From Exilibacterium sp. (GTDB lineage: Bacteria > Pseudomonadota > Gammaproteobacteria > Pseudomonadales > Cellvibrionaceae), in contig JANQMH010000034.1 in the NCBI GenBank assembly GCA_028280195.1, positions 16,208 through 80,207 of the forward strand: a stretch of 64,000 bases of DNA. Direction: 5' to 3'. Shown here piece by piece: positions 47,225 through 55,954 of this stretch (positions are counted from its first letter, which is position 1; each line of letters opens with the position of its first letter). The notes beneath the pieces are model-generated. The model made no database searches, was not told the origin of the DNA, and was given only the letters and a program-made list of their open reading frames with translations. The position numbers and the translations under genes were made by a program.

Positions 47225-49177
47225 ATGACAATTAATTTAGCACGGTTTGTATTTTGCCTAACTGCTTTAGTGCTGGCCTTATTGTATTGGCAGGGATTAA
47301 GCGGGCCGTTCATATTAGATGATATGAACAATTTGAAGCCACTTGCCCGCATGGACAACGGCACAACAATTGACGCAATAGTAATGAATAATCACTCCGG
47401 AATGCTTGGCCGTCCGGTGTCCATGTTAAGCTTTGCCTTAAACTATCTATATTTCGGTTTTGATCCCTTTTATTTCAAACTTACAAATCTTATTATACAC
47501 TTATTAATCGGCTCTATTATATTTTCCCTGACGCAACTCATTTTTGGCCGGACTATTTATCGCAAGTTTAACGTGGAAATGGCACTGGTCGTCTCCATAT
47601 TCTGGCTGATCGCCCCACTTTTTTCCAGCACGGTTCTTTACACAGTACAACGAATGGCCCAGTTGTCAGCCCTATTTCTGCTTCTGGGTTGCTATTTTTA
47701 TTGTAAAGGTCGCTTGGCTCTTGCAGAAGGAAATGCGAGGCTCTATTGGCAATGGTTAGCTGCAACTCTTTTTATTGCATGGCCCTTGGGATTATTGTCG
47801 AAAGAAAATGCTATCGTATTGCCCTTTTTGTTACTTGTCATTGAGATTTTTTTCATGCCGCTGGAAAAGGGGCGGTATGAGAAGAAAGTAATAACTATAA
47901 CTTTCGCCTTTATTACTGTATTCCCCGCGTTTTTCGCTTTGCTTGCCCTCGCCTTATTTCCCGAGAGGTTCCTCAATTATAGCGGGATGGACTTTACCAT
48001 AACTGAACGCCTTCTCTCCCAGACTCGAATTCTCTGGGACTATGTCAACATGTTGTTGCTGCCTGTCAGTACAAACTTTGGTGTTTATCATGACGATGTA
48101 GTCAAATCTGTGTCGCTTACGCAGCCGTTTACCACTTTGATTGCAGTTGCCGGGTGGGTGCTGTTCCTTGTGTTTGCCATAAGTACTTACAAATACGCAA
48201 GTATCAGGCTTTTAAGTGGTGGTCTTTGCTTTTTTCTTGTCGGTCATAGCGTCGAATCAAGTATTTTTCCCTTGGAACTCTACTTCGAGCATCGTAATTA
48301 CTTGCCTGCAGTCGGCGTGTTTTGGTCTCTGGTTGTTGCTTGGGTTTTAATAGTAGAACATTGGAATATCCGTCCCAGAGTTAGTTATGTATCTTTTGGC
48401 TTATATTTTCTGATTTTCTCTATTGCTCTGTTTCAAAGAGTTAAAGCATGGGAAAGCTGGGAGACACTTATTTACACGTCATTCGAGCATCACCCGAATT
48501 CACCCCGGCTTCTGACTGAAGCCGCATTGCTAGACATACGAGGTGGGCGTCTTGAAGAGGCAGAAAGTAAGCTCCATCGTTCTCTTGAGCTAAAGCCAAG
48601 TGGCTCCGCTGGGGTTATGGTGCAGCGGGCCTATAATCATTGCCTCGTCAGGTCTGCCGGTATAAATAGCACATTTATTGATACTGATAGCTGGATGAGT
48701 CTTTCTGCTGGCGCATATTCTAGCACGGCATTAAACGAGCTTAATACTTTGGCGATAAAATCGGGGTGTGGAGATTTTGATTATCCATTATTTGCACAAT
48801 CGATGTATGAATGGGTGGCTCGATTGTATCAGCGAAATGATCTTAGGCAGGATTCCTTGTTGGTTTCACAGCTTCGTAACAACTGGACTTTTCAGCTTAG
48901 AATAGCTGAGGCGCTAGTGTACACTGGTGCTTATGATGAAGCAATAACTTTGATAAATTACTGGGAGAGTATTGGCCAGAAAAATGTAGCTATGTTGTTA
49001 ACGAAAGCCTCTGCCGCCATTTCTTTGAATAACAGAAATTATGTTGATCAGATAATGAGCCAGCTTAACGAACTTGATGGTAGCCCAAGTCATCAGTTTC
49101 ATGAAGCGCAAATTGCGGAGCTTAAGTCTTTATACAACAAGACATTTCTCAAAATAAATGAAACAGCACTCGACTAA
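47225..49177 (+). CDS. Polytopic membrane protein, GT-C type; candidate pilin glycosyltransferase
   Basis: A 650-residue protein with about ten transmembrane segments in residues 1-420 and a TPR-like soluble C-terminal part (LLTEAALLDIRGGRLEEAES, LHRSLELKPSG). The first loop has the acidic pair of GT-C enzymes (GPFILDDMNNL) and then GRPVSMLSFALNYLYFG, as in TMTC-like and TfpW-like proteins. Its place directly after pilA is where P. aeruginosa strains carry pilin glycosyltransferases (tfpO, tfpW). I infer that it transfers a lipid-linked sugar to PilA or another exported target. Start ATG 47225. Confidence 0.6.
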   Translation: MTINLARFVFCLTALVLALLYWQGLSGPFILDDMNNLKPLARMDNGTTIDAIVMNNHSGMLGRPVSMLSFALNYLYFGFDPFYFKLTNLIIHLLIGSIIFSLTQLIFGRTIYRKFNVEMALVVSIFWLIAPLFSSTVLYTVQRMAQLSALFLLLGCYFYCKGRLALAEGNARLYWQWLAATLFIAWPLGLLSKENAIVLPFLLLVIEIFFMPLEKGRYEKKVITITFAFITVFPAFFALLALALFPERFLNYSGMDFTITERLLSQTRILWDYVNMLLLPVSTNFGVYHDDVVKSVSLTQPFTTLIAVAGWVLFLVFAISTYKYASIRLLSGGLCFFLVGHSVESSIFPLELYFEHRNYLPAVGVFWSLVVAWVLIVEHWNIRPRVSYVSFGLYFLIFSIALFQRVKAWESWETLIYTSFEHHPNSPRLLTEAALLDIRGGRLEEAESKLHRSLELKPSGSAGVMVQRAYNHCLVRSAGINSTFIDTDSWMSLSAGAYSSTALNELNTLAIKSGCGDFDYPLFAQSMYEWVARLYQRNDLRQDSLLVSQLRNNWTFQLRIAEALVYTGAYDEAITLINYWESIGQKNVAMLLTKASAAISLNNRNYVDQIMSQLNELDGSPSHQFHEAQIAELKSLYNKTFLKINETALD

Positions 49178-49280
49178 AACGCTCGAACACACATGGCGTA
49201 TGTTGCAATGGTTATAGCGGGAACGCGAGGTTATTTAGTGAAATGATAAGTGCTTTTTCTTAAGGGCGTCGGAGGTGATT

Positions 49281-50150
49281 TTGAGCAAAACAAATAGTAT
49301 CGTAGAAAACTTGTCGATTATTATCCCCGCTAAAAATGAAGCTGAGTCACTTAAGGATTTGTTGCCCAGATTAAAGGAGTTGTATTCAAGCGCGGAGATT
49401 ATCGTCATCAATGATGGGTCTACTGATAAAACCCCTCAGGTATGCGAAGAGTGTGATGTGCTTTTGATTAATCACCCTTATAGCAAGGGTAATGGAGCTG
49501 CAGTCAAAAGTGGCGCACTTAAAGCAAGTCGTGATTTGCTGTTGTTTATGGACGGAGACGGTCAACATCAGCCTTATGAGATTAAAAACTTGCTGGAGAT
49601 GTTTGAAGAAGGGTACGATATGGTTGTTGGCGCAAGGGAAAGCCAGCATCAAGCCAACGTTTCAAGGTTGATTGGAAATACACTGTATAATCGCTTTTCT
49701 ACCTGGATGACCGGACATCAAATTCTAGACTTGACCTCCGGGTTTCGCGTTGTTAGAGCAAAGAAGTTTCTTGAATTTCTTTATATGCTGCCAAATGGCT
49801 TTTCCTATCCTACCACTATAACTATGGCCTTTTTTAGAAGCGGCTATTCTGTAGGATACAAGAAGGTAGAAGTATTAAATCGAGAGGGCGAAAGTCATAT
49901 CAATATTGTTAAGGATGGGATTAAATTTCTTCTTATAATATTCAAAGTCAGCACGCTTTATTCGCCGCTGAAGCTATTTGCTACCATTGGTGGAAGTATG
50001 TTTTTGTGTGGTTTGGTTTACTACGTTTATACATACTTACTCTATGACCGGTTTACTAATATGGGAATGTTTTTAATTCTTTCCAGTCTTTTTATATTTT
50101 TGGCCGGTCTTATTTCAGAGCAAGTATCGACTTTGTTTTATAAAAAGTAA
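49281..50150 (+). CDS. Family 2 glycosyltransferase (polyprenyl-phosphate sugar synthase-like)
   Basis: A 289-residue GT2 enzyme. SIIIPAKNEAESLKDLLPRL, then INDGSTDKTP, the DxD-type LLFMDGDGQHQPYEI, and LDLTSGFRVVRAKKFL resemble dolichyl- or undecaprenyl-phosphate sugar synthases. Two or three C-terminal transmembrane segments (LKLFATIGGSMFLCGLVYYV and after) anchor it. TTG 49281 is preferred over GTG 49275, because the GTG lies inside the GGAGG ribosome site. It may make the lipid-linked sugar donor for the preceding GT-C protein. Confidence 0.85.
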   Translation: MSKTNSIVENLSIIIPAKNEAESLKDLLPRLKELYSSAEIIVINDGSTDKTPQVCEECDVLLINHPYSKGNGAAVKSGALKASRDLLLFMDGDGQHQPYEIKNLLEMFEEGYDMVVGARESQHQANVSRLIGNTLYNRFSTWMTGHQILDLTSGFRVVRAKKFLEFLYMLPNGFSYPTTITMAFFRSGYSVGYKKVEVLNREGESHINIVKDGIKFLLIIFKVSTLYSPLKLFATIGGSMFLCGLVYYVYTYLLYDRFTNMGMFLILSSLFIFLAGLISEQVSTLFYKK

Positions 50151-50308
50151 GTGACTATATTATTTGGCTTGATTGCAATATCTGGCAATATACGGCATGG
50201 CCTGCTGGAGGAATTTTCTGCCTAGGAGAAGCCTGAGGTTTTTTGAGTTCTAGAGGAATGTGGCATATTGCATACTAAATAGGTGCCTTTGTTAAATGCG
50301 ATAAAGAT

Positions 50309-51493
50309 ATGAAAATTCTTTGTGTTACTTCTTCTTATCCCGTTTTGAGTAATATCAGCAGTGGCATTTTTGTCAAAAGGCTTATGGAAGTTTTCTCCGA
50401 GGACAATGACGTGCTGGTTGTGACGCCTGCTTATAAAAATGTCTCAGGTGAGTTTGATAAAAACCCAAAAGTTCTAGCGTTTAGATACGCCATTGAGAAG
50501 CTGCAGGTTCTTTGTCATAGTTCGGGTGGTATACCCGCTCAGCTCAAAGCAGATAAGCGTTTTATTCTCATTGTGCCAGCGTTACTTGTGTCACTATTTT
50601 GGCATGTGTTGAAGAGATCGCGTTACTATGACACTGTTCACGCTAATTGGGCTGTTTGTGGTGCGGTTTCAGGTGTTGCCTGCTGGATAACAAAGACGCC
50701 TCTGGTGACGACTTTGCGTGGAGATGATGTTAACAGTGCAGCACTATCGTTAGCTAATAGGCTTTTTCTAAAAGTGGCGATTAATCTAAGCTCAAAGATA
50801 GTGACAGTTAGTGACGATCTTAGAAAGCAACTGATTAAAGATTTCAGATTTCCTGTTGATAAGGTAGTGACAATTCCTAATGGTGTCGATGCTGCTTTTT
50901 TAGAGAAAGGAGAAAATTCCAAAGCGAGAGTAACGACGCAGAAACTTACATTGATTACGATAGGAAGCCTGATCCCAAGAAAGAACATCAAATTCGTTAT
51001 CGAGTCCTTAGTCAGGCTTCCTGATCATATATGCCTTAAAATTGTTGGAGACGGTCGTGAGATGGAAAGCCTTGTGCGATTAGCGAAGGATTTGCGCTTG
51101 GAGGAACGCATTGAATTCTTGGGCTCCCAAACTCCAGATTTAATACCAGATTTAATTGATGATAGTGATATATTTGTTCTGTGTAGCTTAAGCGAGGGTA
51201 GAGCTAACGTTATTTATGAAGCAATGGCATGTGGAAGAGCTATTATCGCAAGCGATATACCAGGTGCTAGAGAACAAATTGCTGATGGTCATACAGGGTT
51301 TTTGTTTCCAGTAAATTCACAGAAAGATTTTGTTGGCTTGGTAAGAAGGCTTGATGAGAAAAGATCGCTTATATACTCAACTGGAGCAAATGCGTATCGT
51401 TCAATTCTAAAGAATAAGTTGACGTGGCAAGTTACAAAAGAAAAATATATGGATATATTTCATAAGGCAACTGTTTTTGGCGGCGAATATTAA
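50309..51493 (+). CDS. Family 4 glycosyltransferase
   Basis: A 394-residue GT-B fold enzyme. The N-terminal domain begins ILCVTSSYPVLSNISSGIFV. The C-terminal nucleotide-sugar domain has LITIGSLIPRKNIKFVIESL, then KIVGDGREMESL, then the EX7E motif in EGRANVIYEAMACGRAIIAS. Expected to act in cytoplasmic assembly of a lipid-linked glycan. Its stop overlaps the asnB start by one base. Confidence 0.88.
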   Translation: MKILCVTSSYPVLSNISSGIFVKRLMEVFSEDNDVLVVTPAYKNVSGEFDKNPKVLAFRYAIEKLQVLCHSSGGIPAQLKADKRFILIVPALLVSLFWHVLKRSRYYDTVHANWAVCGAVSGVACWITKTPLVTTLRGDDVNSAALSLANRLFLKVAINLSSKIVTVSDDLRKQLIKDFRFPVDKVVTIPNGVDAAFLEKGENSKARVTTQKLTLITIGSLIPRKNIKFVIESLVRLPDHICLKIVGDGREMESLVRLAKDLRLEERIEFLGSQTPDLIPDLIDDSDIFVLCSLSEGRANVIYEAMACGRAIIASDIPGAREQIADGHTGFLFPVNSQKDFVGLVRRLDEKRSLIYSTGANAYRSILKNKLTWQVTKEKYMDIFHKATVFGGEY

Positions 51494-53337
51494 TGTGTGG
51501 AATAGCTGGTTACGCGACGGACCATACTATCGATAAAAACTCTCTGTTTTATGAACAACTGTGTGCGTGTCTAGACGATATTGCACATCGCGGTCCGGAT
51601 GACTTTGGGATTGAAGTAAAGAATCAGGCTTTGCTCGGCCATCGCCGTTTATCTATTATCGATCTTTCATCTGAAGCAAATCAACCATTTCGATCGAAAT
51701 GCGGAAACTATACTTTAGTGTTTAACGGCGAAATATATAATTATGTAGAGCTTCGTAATCAACTCGAGTCGCAAGGAATTGTTCACTACACTACATCTGA
51801 TACTGAGGTACTGCTGAACCTTCTGGTTGTTGAAGGAGAGAGATGTATCTCGAAACTTAACGGTATGTTTGCGTTTGGTTTCTACGATTCTATTGAGCGC
51901 AAGCTGCTTCTAGTAAGAGATCGCTTTGGTAAAAAGCCACTTTTCTATAATTATGATGGTTCCAGCATCGTCTTTTGCTCGGAACTCTATCCGCTAAGGC
52001 ATTTTGATAAGCTCAGAAACCTTGAAATTAATCAGCAGGCATTGTCCTCATATTTCTCTTGCCAGTTTATTAGTGGGAACGAAACAATATATAAAGGCAT
52101 TAATCAAGTGCCGGCTGCAAGCTATTTAGTTTACGAAGCCGGAAAAGTAGATACTCGATCATATTGGCGGCTGAATGAAATTGGCTCTTCTGCAATATCT
52201 TTTGCTGAAGCTAAAGAACAATTCCTTGAGTTGTTAAGAGATGCTGTCAAGGTACGTATGCGAGCTGATGTTCCGCTAGGTGCATTTCTCAGCGGCGGAC
52301 TTGATTCAAGTGTGATAAGCCGGCTAATGCTTGAATTTTCAGATAATGTTAAAACCTTTTCTATGGGCTTCGAAGATGCGTCATACGATGAGTCATCTCA
52401 TGCAATATCTGTAGCTGATGTGCTTGGTACTGAACACATTAATAAAATAACAAGAATTTCTATTGAAGATATTAAAGATATATTGAAGCACTTAGGCCAG
52501 CCTATGGCCGACCCGTCTGTGATCCCCTTTTGGGAACTGTGTAAACAGACTCGGGAATATGTTACGGTCGCATTGTCTGGTGATGGTGCGGATGAAATAC
52601 TAGGCGGCTATAAGCGGTACCTGGCAGCCAATACCTTGGAGGCAGCACTGCCAGTATTGCCAGGCTTTCTAAGCAGCCTGTTGGATCGCTTTGTGCCGGA
52701 GGGATATGGATACTATGGTAATTCATGGTTAAAAAAACTTCGTTTGTCTGCCCGGCTGGTGGCTGCCATAAAAGTAGATGGCCGCCTATCGCCGACCCTC
52801 TATCTTGATAGGGAAAAATCCCAATTACTTCAAGGTATCATTCAAAAGGAGTCCCAATCAGCAATAGACGGAGGGTTTCATAGACCGCTCGTCAGGAGAA
52901 TGATGCTGGCTGATATGCATGACTACATGAAAAACGATATATTGGTTAAAGTGGACAGCATGAGCATGGCACATTCCCTGGAAGTGCGCTCTCCATTTTT
53001 AGATTATCGTTTGGTGGAATTTGTTACTGCTTTACCACTGGAGTATGCAATAGCCGGTGGTTTGCAAAAGCGCCTCTTGCGGGAAATAGCCCGAGATATG
53101 GTTCCTAAAACCGTTATCAATAGGCCCAAGCATGGATTTGCGGTGCCTGTATCAAAATGGTTTGCGACCGCTTTGAAGGCAGATTTTTTGGAGTATCTCG
53201 ACCAAGCGCCAGCATTCATATCTAAGTGCTATGCTAATAGGTTATTAAAAGAGCATTGTTGTAACTATAAAGACCATGGTTTAAAATTATGGAGTATCTT
53301 TATATTCTTACTATGGTACAGGCATTATAAGTTTTGA
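51493..53337 (+). CDS. asnB: Glutamine-dependent asparagine synthase family amidotransferase
   Basis: A 614-residue AsnB-type enzyme. The N-terminal nucleophile is Cys2 (MCGIAGY), with glutaminase-domain motifs HRGPDDFG and LGHRRLSIIDLS. The synthetase domain has the PP-loop LSGGLDSSVISRLM and ALSGDGADEILGGYKRY. In glycan clusters such proteins (for example WbpS-like) amidate uronic acids instead of making asparagine. The context of glycosyltransferases favours that, so the glycan may contain a uronamide. Confidence 0.88.
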   Translation: MCGIAGYATDHTIDKNSLFYEQLCACLDDIAHRGPDDFGIEVKNQALLGHRRLSIIDLSSEANQPFRSKCGNYTLVFNGEIYNYVELRNQLESQGIVHYTTSDTEVLLNLLVVEGERCISKLNGMFAFGFYDSIERKLLLVRDRFGKKPLFYNYDGSSIVFCSELYPLRHFDKLRNLEINQQALSSYFSCQFISGNETIYKGINQVPAASYLVYEAGKVDTRSYWRLNEIGSSAISFAEAKEQFLELLRDAVKVRMRADVPLGAFLSGGLDSSVISRLMLEFSDNVKTFSMGFEDASYDESSHAISVADVLGTEHINKITRISIEDIKDILKHLGQPMADPSVIPFWELCKQTREYVTVALSGDGADEILGGYKRYLAANTLEAALPVLPGFLSSLLDRFVPEGYGYYGNSWLKKLRLSARLVAAIKVDGRLSPTLYLDREKSQLLQGIIQKESQSAIDGGFHRPLVRRMMLADMHDYMKNDILVKVDSMSMAHSLEVRSPFLDYRLVEFVTALPLEYAIAGGLQKRLLREIARDMVPKTVINRPKHGFAVPVSKWFATALKADFLEYLDQAPAFISKCYANRLLKEHCCNYKDHGLKLWSIFIFLLWYRHYKF

Positions 53338-53340
53338 CCA

Positions 53341-54096
53341 ATGAGAAAATATCAAGAAAATCTATCGTTAGATTCTCCAGTACTGTTGGATATTTCTCAT
53401 AAACAGTCAAAAGTTGATAAAGTAATCTCTATTCTTGAAGATGATGGGGCTCTTCGATACCCAGGCGGCATAGCGTTAGATGTTGGTTGCAGTATAGGCT
53501 TTTTCGCTAGAGCGCTGACACCCTATTTCAAGATTGTTTTTGGTCTAGACATAGATGTCAATGCACTTGCTCAAGTTCAAAAAGACTCAGGAGGCCCTAT
53601 AGATAATCTTCAGTTCTTGACTGCGGACTCTTTACTTCTCCCTTTTGAAGACAATAGTATTGATTTAATCCTCTGTAATCATACTTATGAGCATGTGCCT
53701 GACGCAGACGTTCTTTTTTCAGAAATTTGGCGAGTGCTTAAACCCGGTGGTCGTTGTTATCTAGGAGCTGCTTCACGTCTAACTCTTATAGAACCGCATT
53801 ATCATTTGGTATTTTTGTCCTGGTTGCCAAAACCGTTGGCGCATAAATATATGCGCTTGATGAATAAAGGCGATGAATACTATGAGATGTTAAGGACTTA
53901 CTGGGGTATAAAAAGATTGATAAGAAACTTCCACGTTACTGACTATACTCTGAAGGTACTTAGAGACCCAGGGAAATTTGCAGCTAGAGATATGATTCCT
54001 GAAGGTAGCTGGATTGAAAAGGTTCCAGTTTTTTTTTGGAGGGTGGTATACCCTTTTTTACCGTCCTATATATTTATCCTAAGAAAGGCGGGATAA
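53341..54096 (+). CDS. SAM-dependent methyltransferase (class I)
   Basis: A 251-residue class I methyltransferase. Motif I is ALDVGCSIGFFARAL, the post-motif acid lies in VFGLDIDVNALAQV, and LILCNHTYEHVPDADVLFSE followed by WRVLKPGGRCYLG is the usual motif II/III region. It lies 3 bases after asnB. It probably methylates a sugar of the same glycan; the target cannot be read from sequence. Confidence 0.82.
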   Translation: MRKYQENLSLDSPVLLDISHKQSKVDKVISILEDDGALRYPGGIALDVGCSIGFFARALTPYFKIVFGLDIDVNALAQVQKDSGGPIDNLQFLTADSLLLPFEDNSIDLILCNHTYEHVPDADVLFSEIWRVLKPGGRCYLGAASRLTLIEPHYHLVFLSWLPKPLAHKYMRLMNKGDEYYEMLRTYWGIKRLIRNFHVTDYTLKVLRDPGKFAARDMIPEGSWIEKVPVFFWRVVYPFLPSYIFILRKAG

Positions 54097-54137
54097 TCTA
54101 TTAAGACTTTAGCTTTTTGGGTAAAAGTTTAGGTTAA

Positions 54138-54254
54138 ATGAAGTTAGTCGATATCCAATCAGGAAATTCTGTCATAGAAGGCAGAAGATTAAACATCCAT
54201 CCTACTTGGAGTTGTCGGCATTTAACAATAAAAGTAAATATTTACAGTAAATGA
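54138..54254 (+). CDS. 38-residue micro-ORF coupled to the following gene
   Basis: ATG 54138 to TGA 54254, with the TGA overlapping the start of the next gene (ATGA), so translation would be coupled. It encodes MKLVDIQSGNSVIEGRRLNI and HPTWSCRHLTIKV. RRLNIHPTWSC resembles the N-terminus of some radical SAM proteins, so it may be a leftover 5' end. The ribosome site is weak. Confidence 0.35.
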   Translation: MKLVDIQSGNSVIEGRRLNIHPTWSCRHLTIKVNIYSK

Positions 54255-55135
54255 AAGAGAGCTTGTTCGCAAAGCGTTTTTTCAGATATTTTGGATATTT
54301 TCTTTCAATAATATGTATCTTTATACTATCCAAAGTTTTTTTGGAAAACTATGATCGGTTGACAAAGTTTTCGTTTAATTTCAATTTTTATATCATATTT
54401 ATATTTTCTATTTTAGCATCTTTGCTTGGACACTTCTTTTTATCGCTGACTTGGTTCATACAGCTAAAGCATAAATATCCAAACTTTTCTTTAATAAAGT
54501 CCTTTTCTGTAATCGGTGTTTCTCAAATAGCAAAGTATTTGCCTGGAAATTTTGCACACTTAGTAGGTAGGGGTGTGCTGGTAAGAAAAGAAATTTCTCA
54601 AAAAGATGTATTGGCGACTTTGTTTCTGGAGTCGCTTGTATTGGCAATGTCAGCAGCTTTGTGCGGGTGGTTATGGTTAAACAGTTATGCCTTAACAGAC
54701 GAAGTGCGTGGTGTGCTTTCTTATAGCGCTCTAGCTATTTTTTTTGTTTTCGCTACTGTCTTTATAGAAACTGTGAGACGTAGATATAGTAATTTGATAT
54801 TTCGATATCAGACAATAATTTTGTTACTTTTTATTAATAGCACAGCATTTATTTTACACGGTTTTGTTATTTTTTTAATGGCGAAGTATATAGCTGGCTT
54901 GGACTCGCTCACATTATTTCAATGTATAGTTGGTTTCGCTTTATCTTTCCTTGTTGGTTATATATTACCTGGTGCGCCTGGGGGAATCGGTGTCAGAGAG
55001 TATGCATTCGTATTACTCTTCTCTCCTTTTGTTCCGGAAGTTGTCGCTTTACAGATCATTATATGTTACCGCTTGGTTTCCATTGTTGGAGATTTGGCCT
55101 TTTTTGCTCTAGCATATGCCATAAGGCAGAAATAA
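54251..55135 (+). CDS. UPF0104/LPG-synthase-TM-like membrane protein
   Basis: A 294-residue integral membrane protein with about eight helices. Family marks are IKSFSVIGVSQIAKYLPGN, VGRGVLVRKEISQ, and VGYILPGAPGGIGVREYAF. Relatives include the AglD/MprF membrane domain and proteins thought to move lipid-linked sugars across membranes. In this island a flippase-like or accessory transferase role is plausible but unproven. Confidence 0.78.
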   Translation: MKESLFAKRFFRYFGYFLSIICIFILSKVFLENYDRLTKFSFNFNFYIIFIFSILASLLGHFFLSLTWFIQLKHKYPNFSLIKSFSVIGVSQIAKYLPGNFAHLVGRGVLVRKEISQKDVLATLFLESLVLAMSAALCGWLWLNSYALTDEVRGVLSYSALAIFFVFATVFIETVRRRYSNLIFRYQTIILLLFINSTAFILHGFVIFLMAKYIAGLDSLTLFQCIVGFALSFLVGYILPGAPGGIGVREYAFVLLFSPFVPEVVALQIIICYRLVSIVGDLAFFALAYAIRQK

Positions 55136-55161
55136 ATATGAGACGGTAAGGTATTTTATTT

Positions 55162-55887
55162 ATGAATGTGAGTAAAATAAAGAACTTTCTAAAACCGTTG
55201 ATGAGGTTACCTATTCACCCGCAATGGTATACTTCTGATAACAGTTACCTGATCTCTGAGCTAGGGAATATACCGGCGGGCAGTCTTATACTTGATGTAG
55301 GATGCTATGACAAATGGCCCAAAAAATATATAGAAAAAAGCTGTAGCTACTTTGGTTTGGACTATTTTGAGACGGCCAGTTATTGGTATCTAACCACACC
55401 CGATGTATTTGCAGACGCACACAGACTTCCCATTTGTAGTCAGGTGTTAGATGCGGTGCTGATTTTTGATGTTCTTGAACACATTCAAGAAGTCAGCACT
55501 GTGTTGGGAGAGATAAATCGTGTGTTAAAGCAAGATGGTATAGTGATTATCAGGATTCCATTTCTTTATCCACTTCACGATACTCCCCGGGATTTTTCCC
55601 GTATTACCATTTATGGTATGCGCTATCTGGCTTCTCAGACCGGCTTTGTGGTAACAAAGGAACTGCCTGTAGGAAGACCTTTGGAGACGGCTACATTGCT
55701 AAAGAACATAGCGGCTACACAAGTAACACTCAATTGGATAAAAGACAAAAACCCATTGGCAATTCTTGCATTAGCACTGCCTTTTTATATTTTATTGGGG
55801 AATCTGGTAAGTTTTCTATTGTCTAGGCTATCAAAAACCAGTGACTTTATGCCACATAGCTATTCTTTTGTTCTGCAAAAAAAGTAG
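55162..55887 (+). CDS. SAM-dependent methyltransferase
   Basis: A 241-residue protein with a class I methyltransferase core. Motif I is divergent (LILDVGCYDKWPKKY), then YFGLDYFETAS, DAVLIFDVLEHIQEVSTVLG, NRVLKQDGIVIIRIPFLYPL. The C-terminus has a hydrophobic segment (LAILALALPFYILLGNLVSF) that may tether it to the membrane. It is the second methyltransferase in the island and not closely similar to the first. Confidence 0.8.
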   Translation: MNVSKIKNFLKPLMRLPIHPQWYTSDNSYLISELGNIPAGSLILDVGCYDKWPKKYIEKSCSYFGLDYFETASYWYLTTPDVFADAHRLPICSQVLDAVLIFDVLEHIQEVSTVLGEINRVLKQDGIVIIRIPFLYPLHDTPRDFSRITIYGMRYLASQTGFVVTKELPVGRPLETATLLKNIAATQVTLNWIKDKNPLAILALALPFYILLGNLVSFLLSRLSKTSDFMPHSYSFVLQKK

Positions 55888-55954
55888 TGAGCGCACCAGG
55901 CAGCTTCGCACTAACTTTGTAGTCATACAATAACAATATATGGATGTCTGACTA

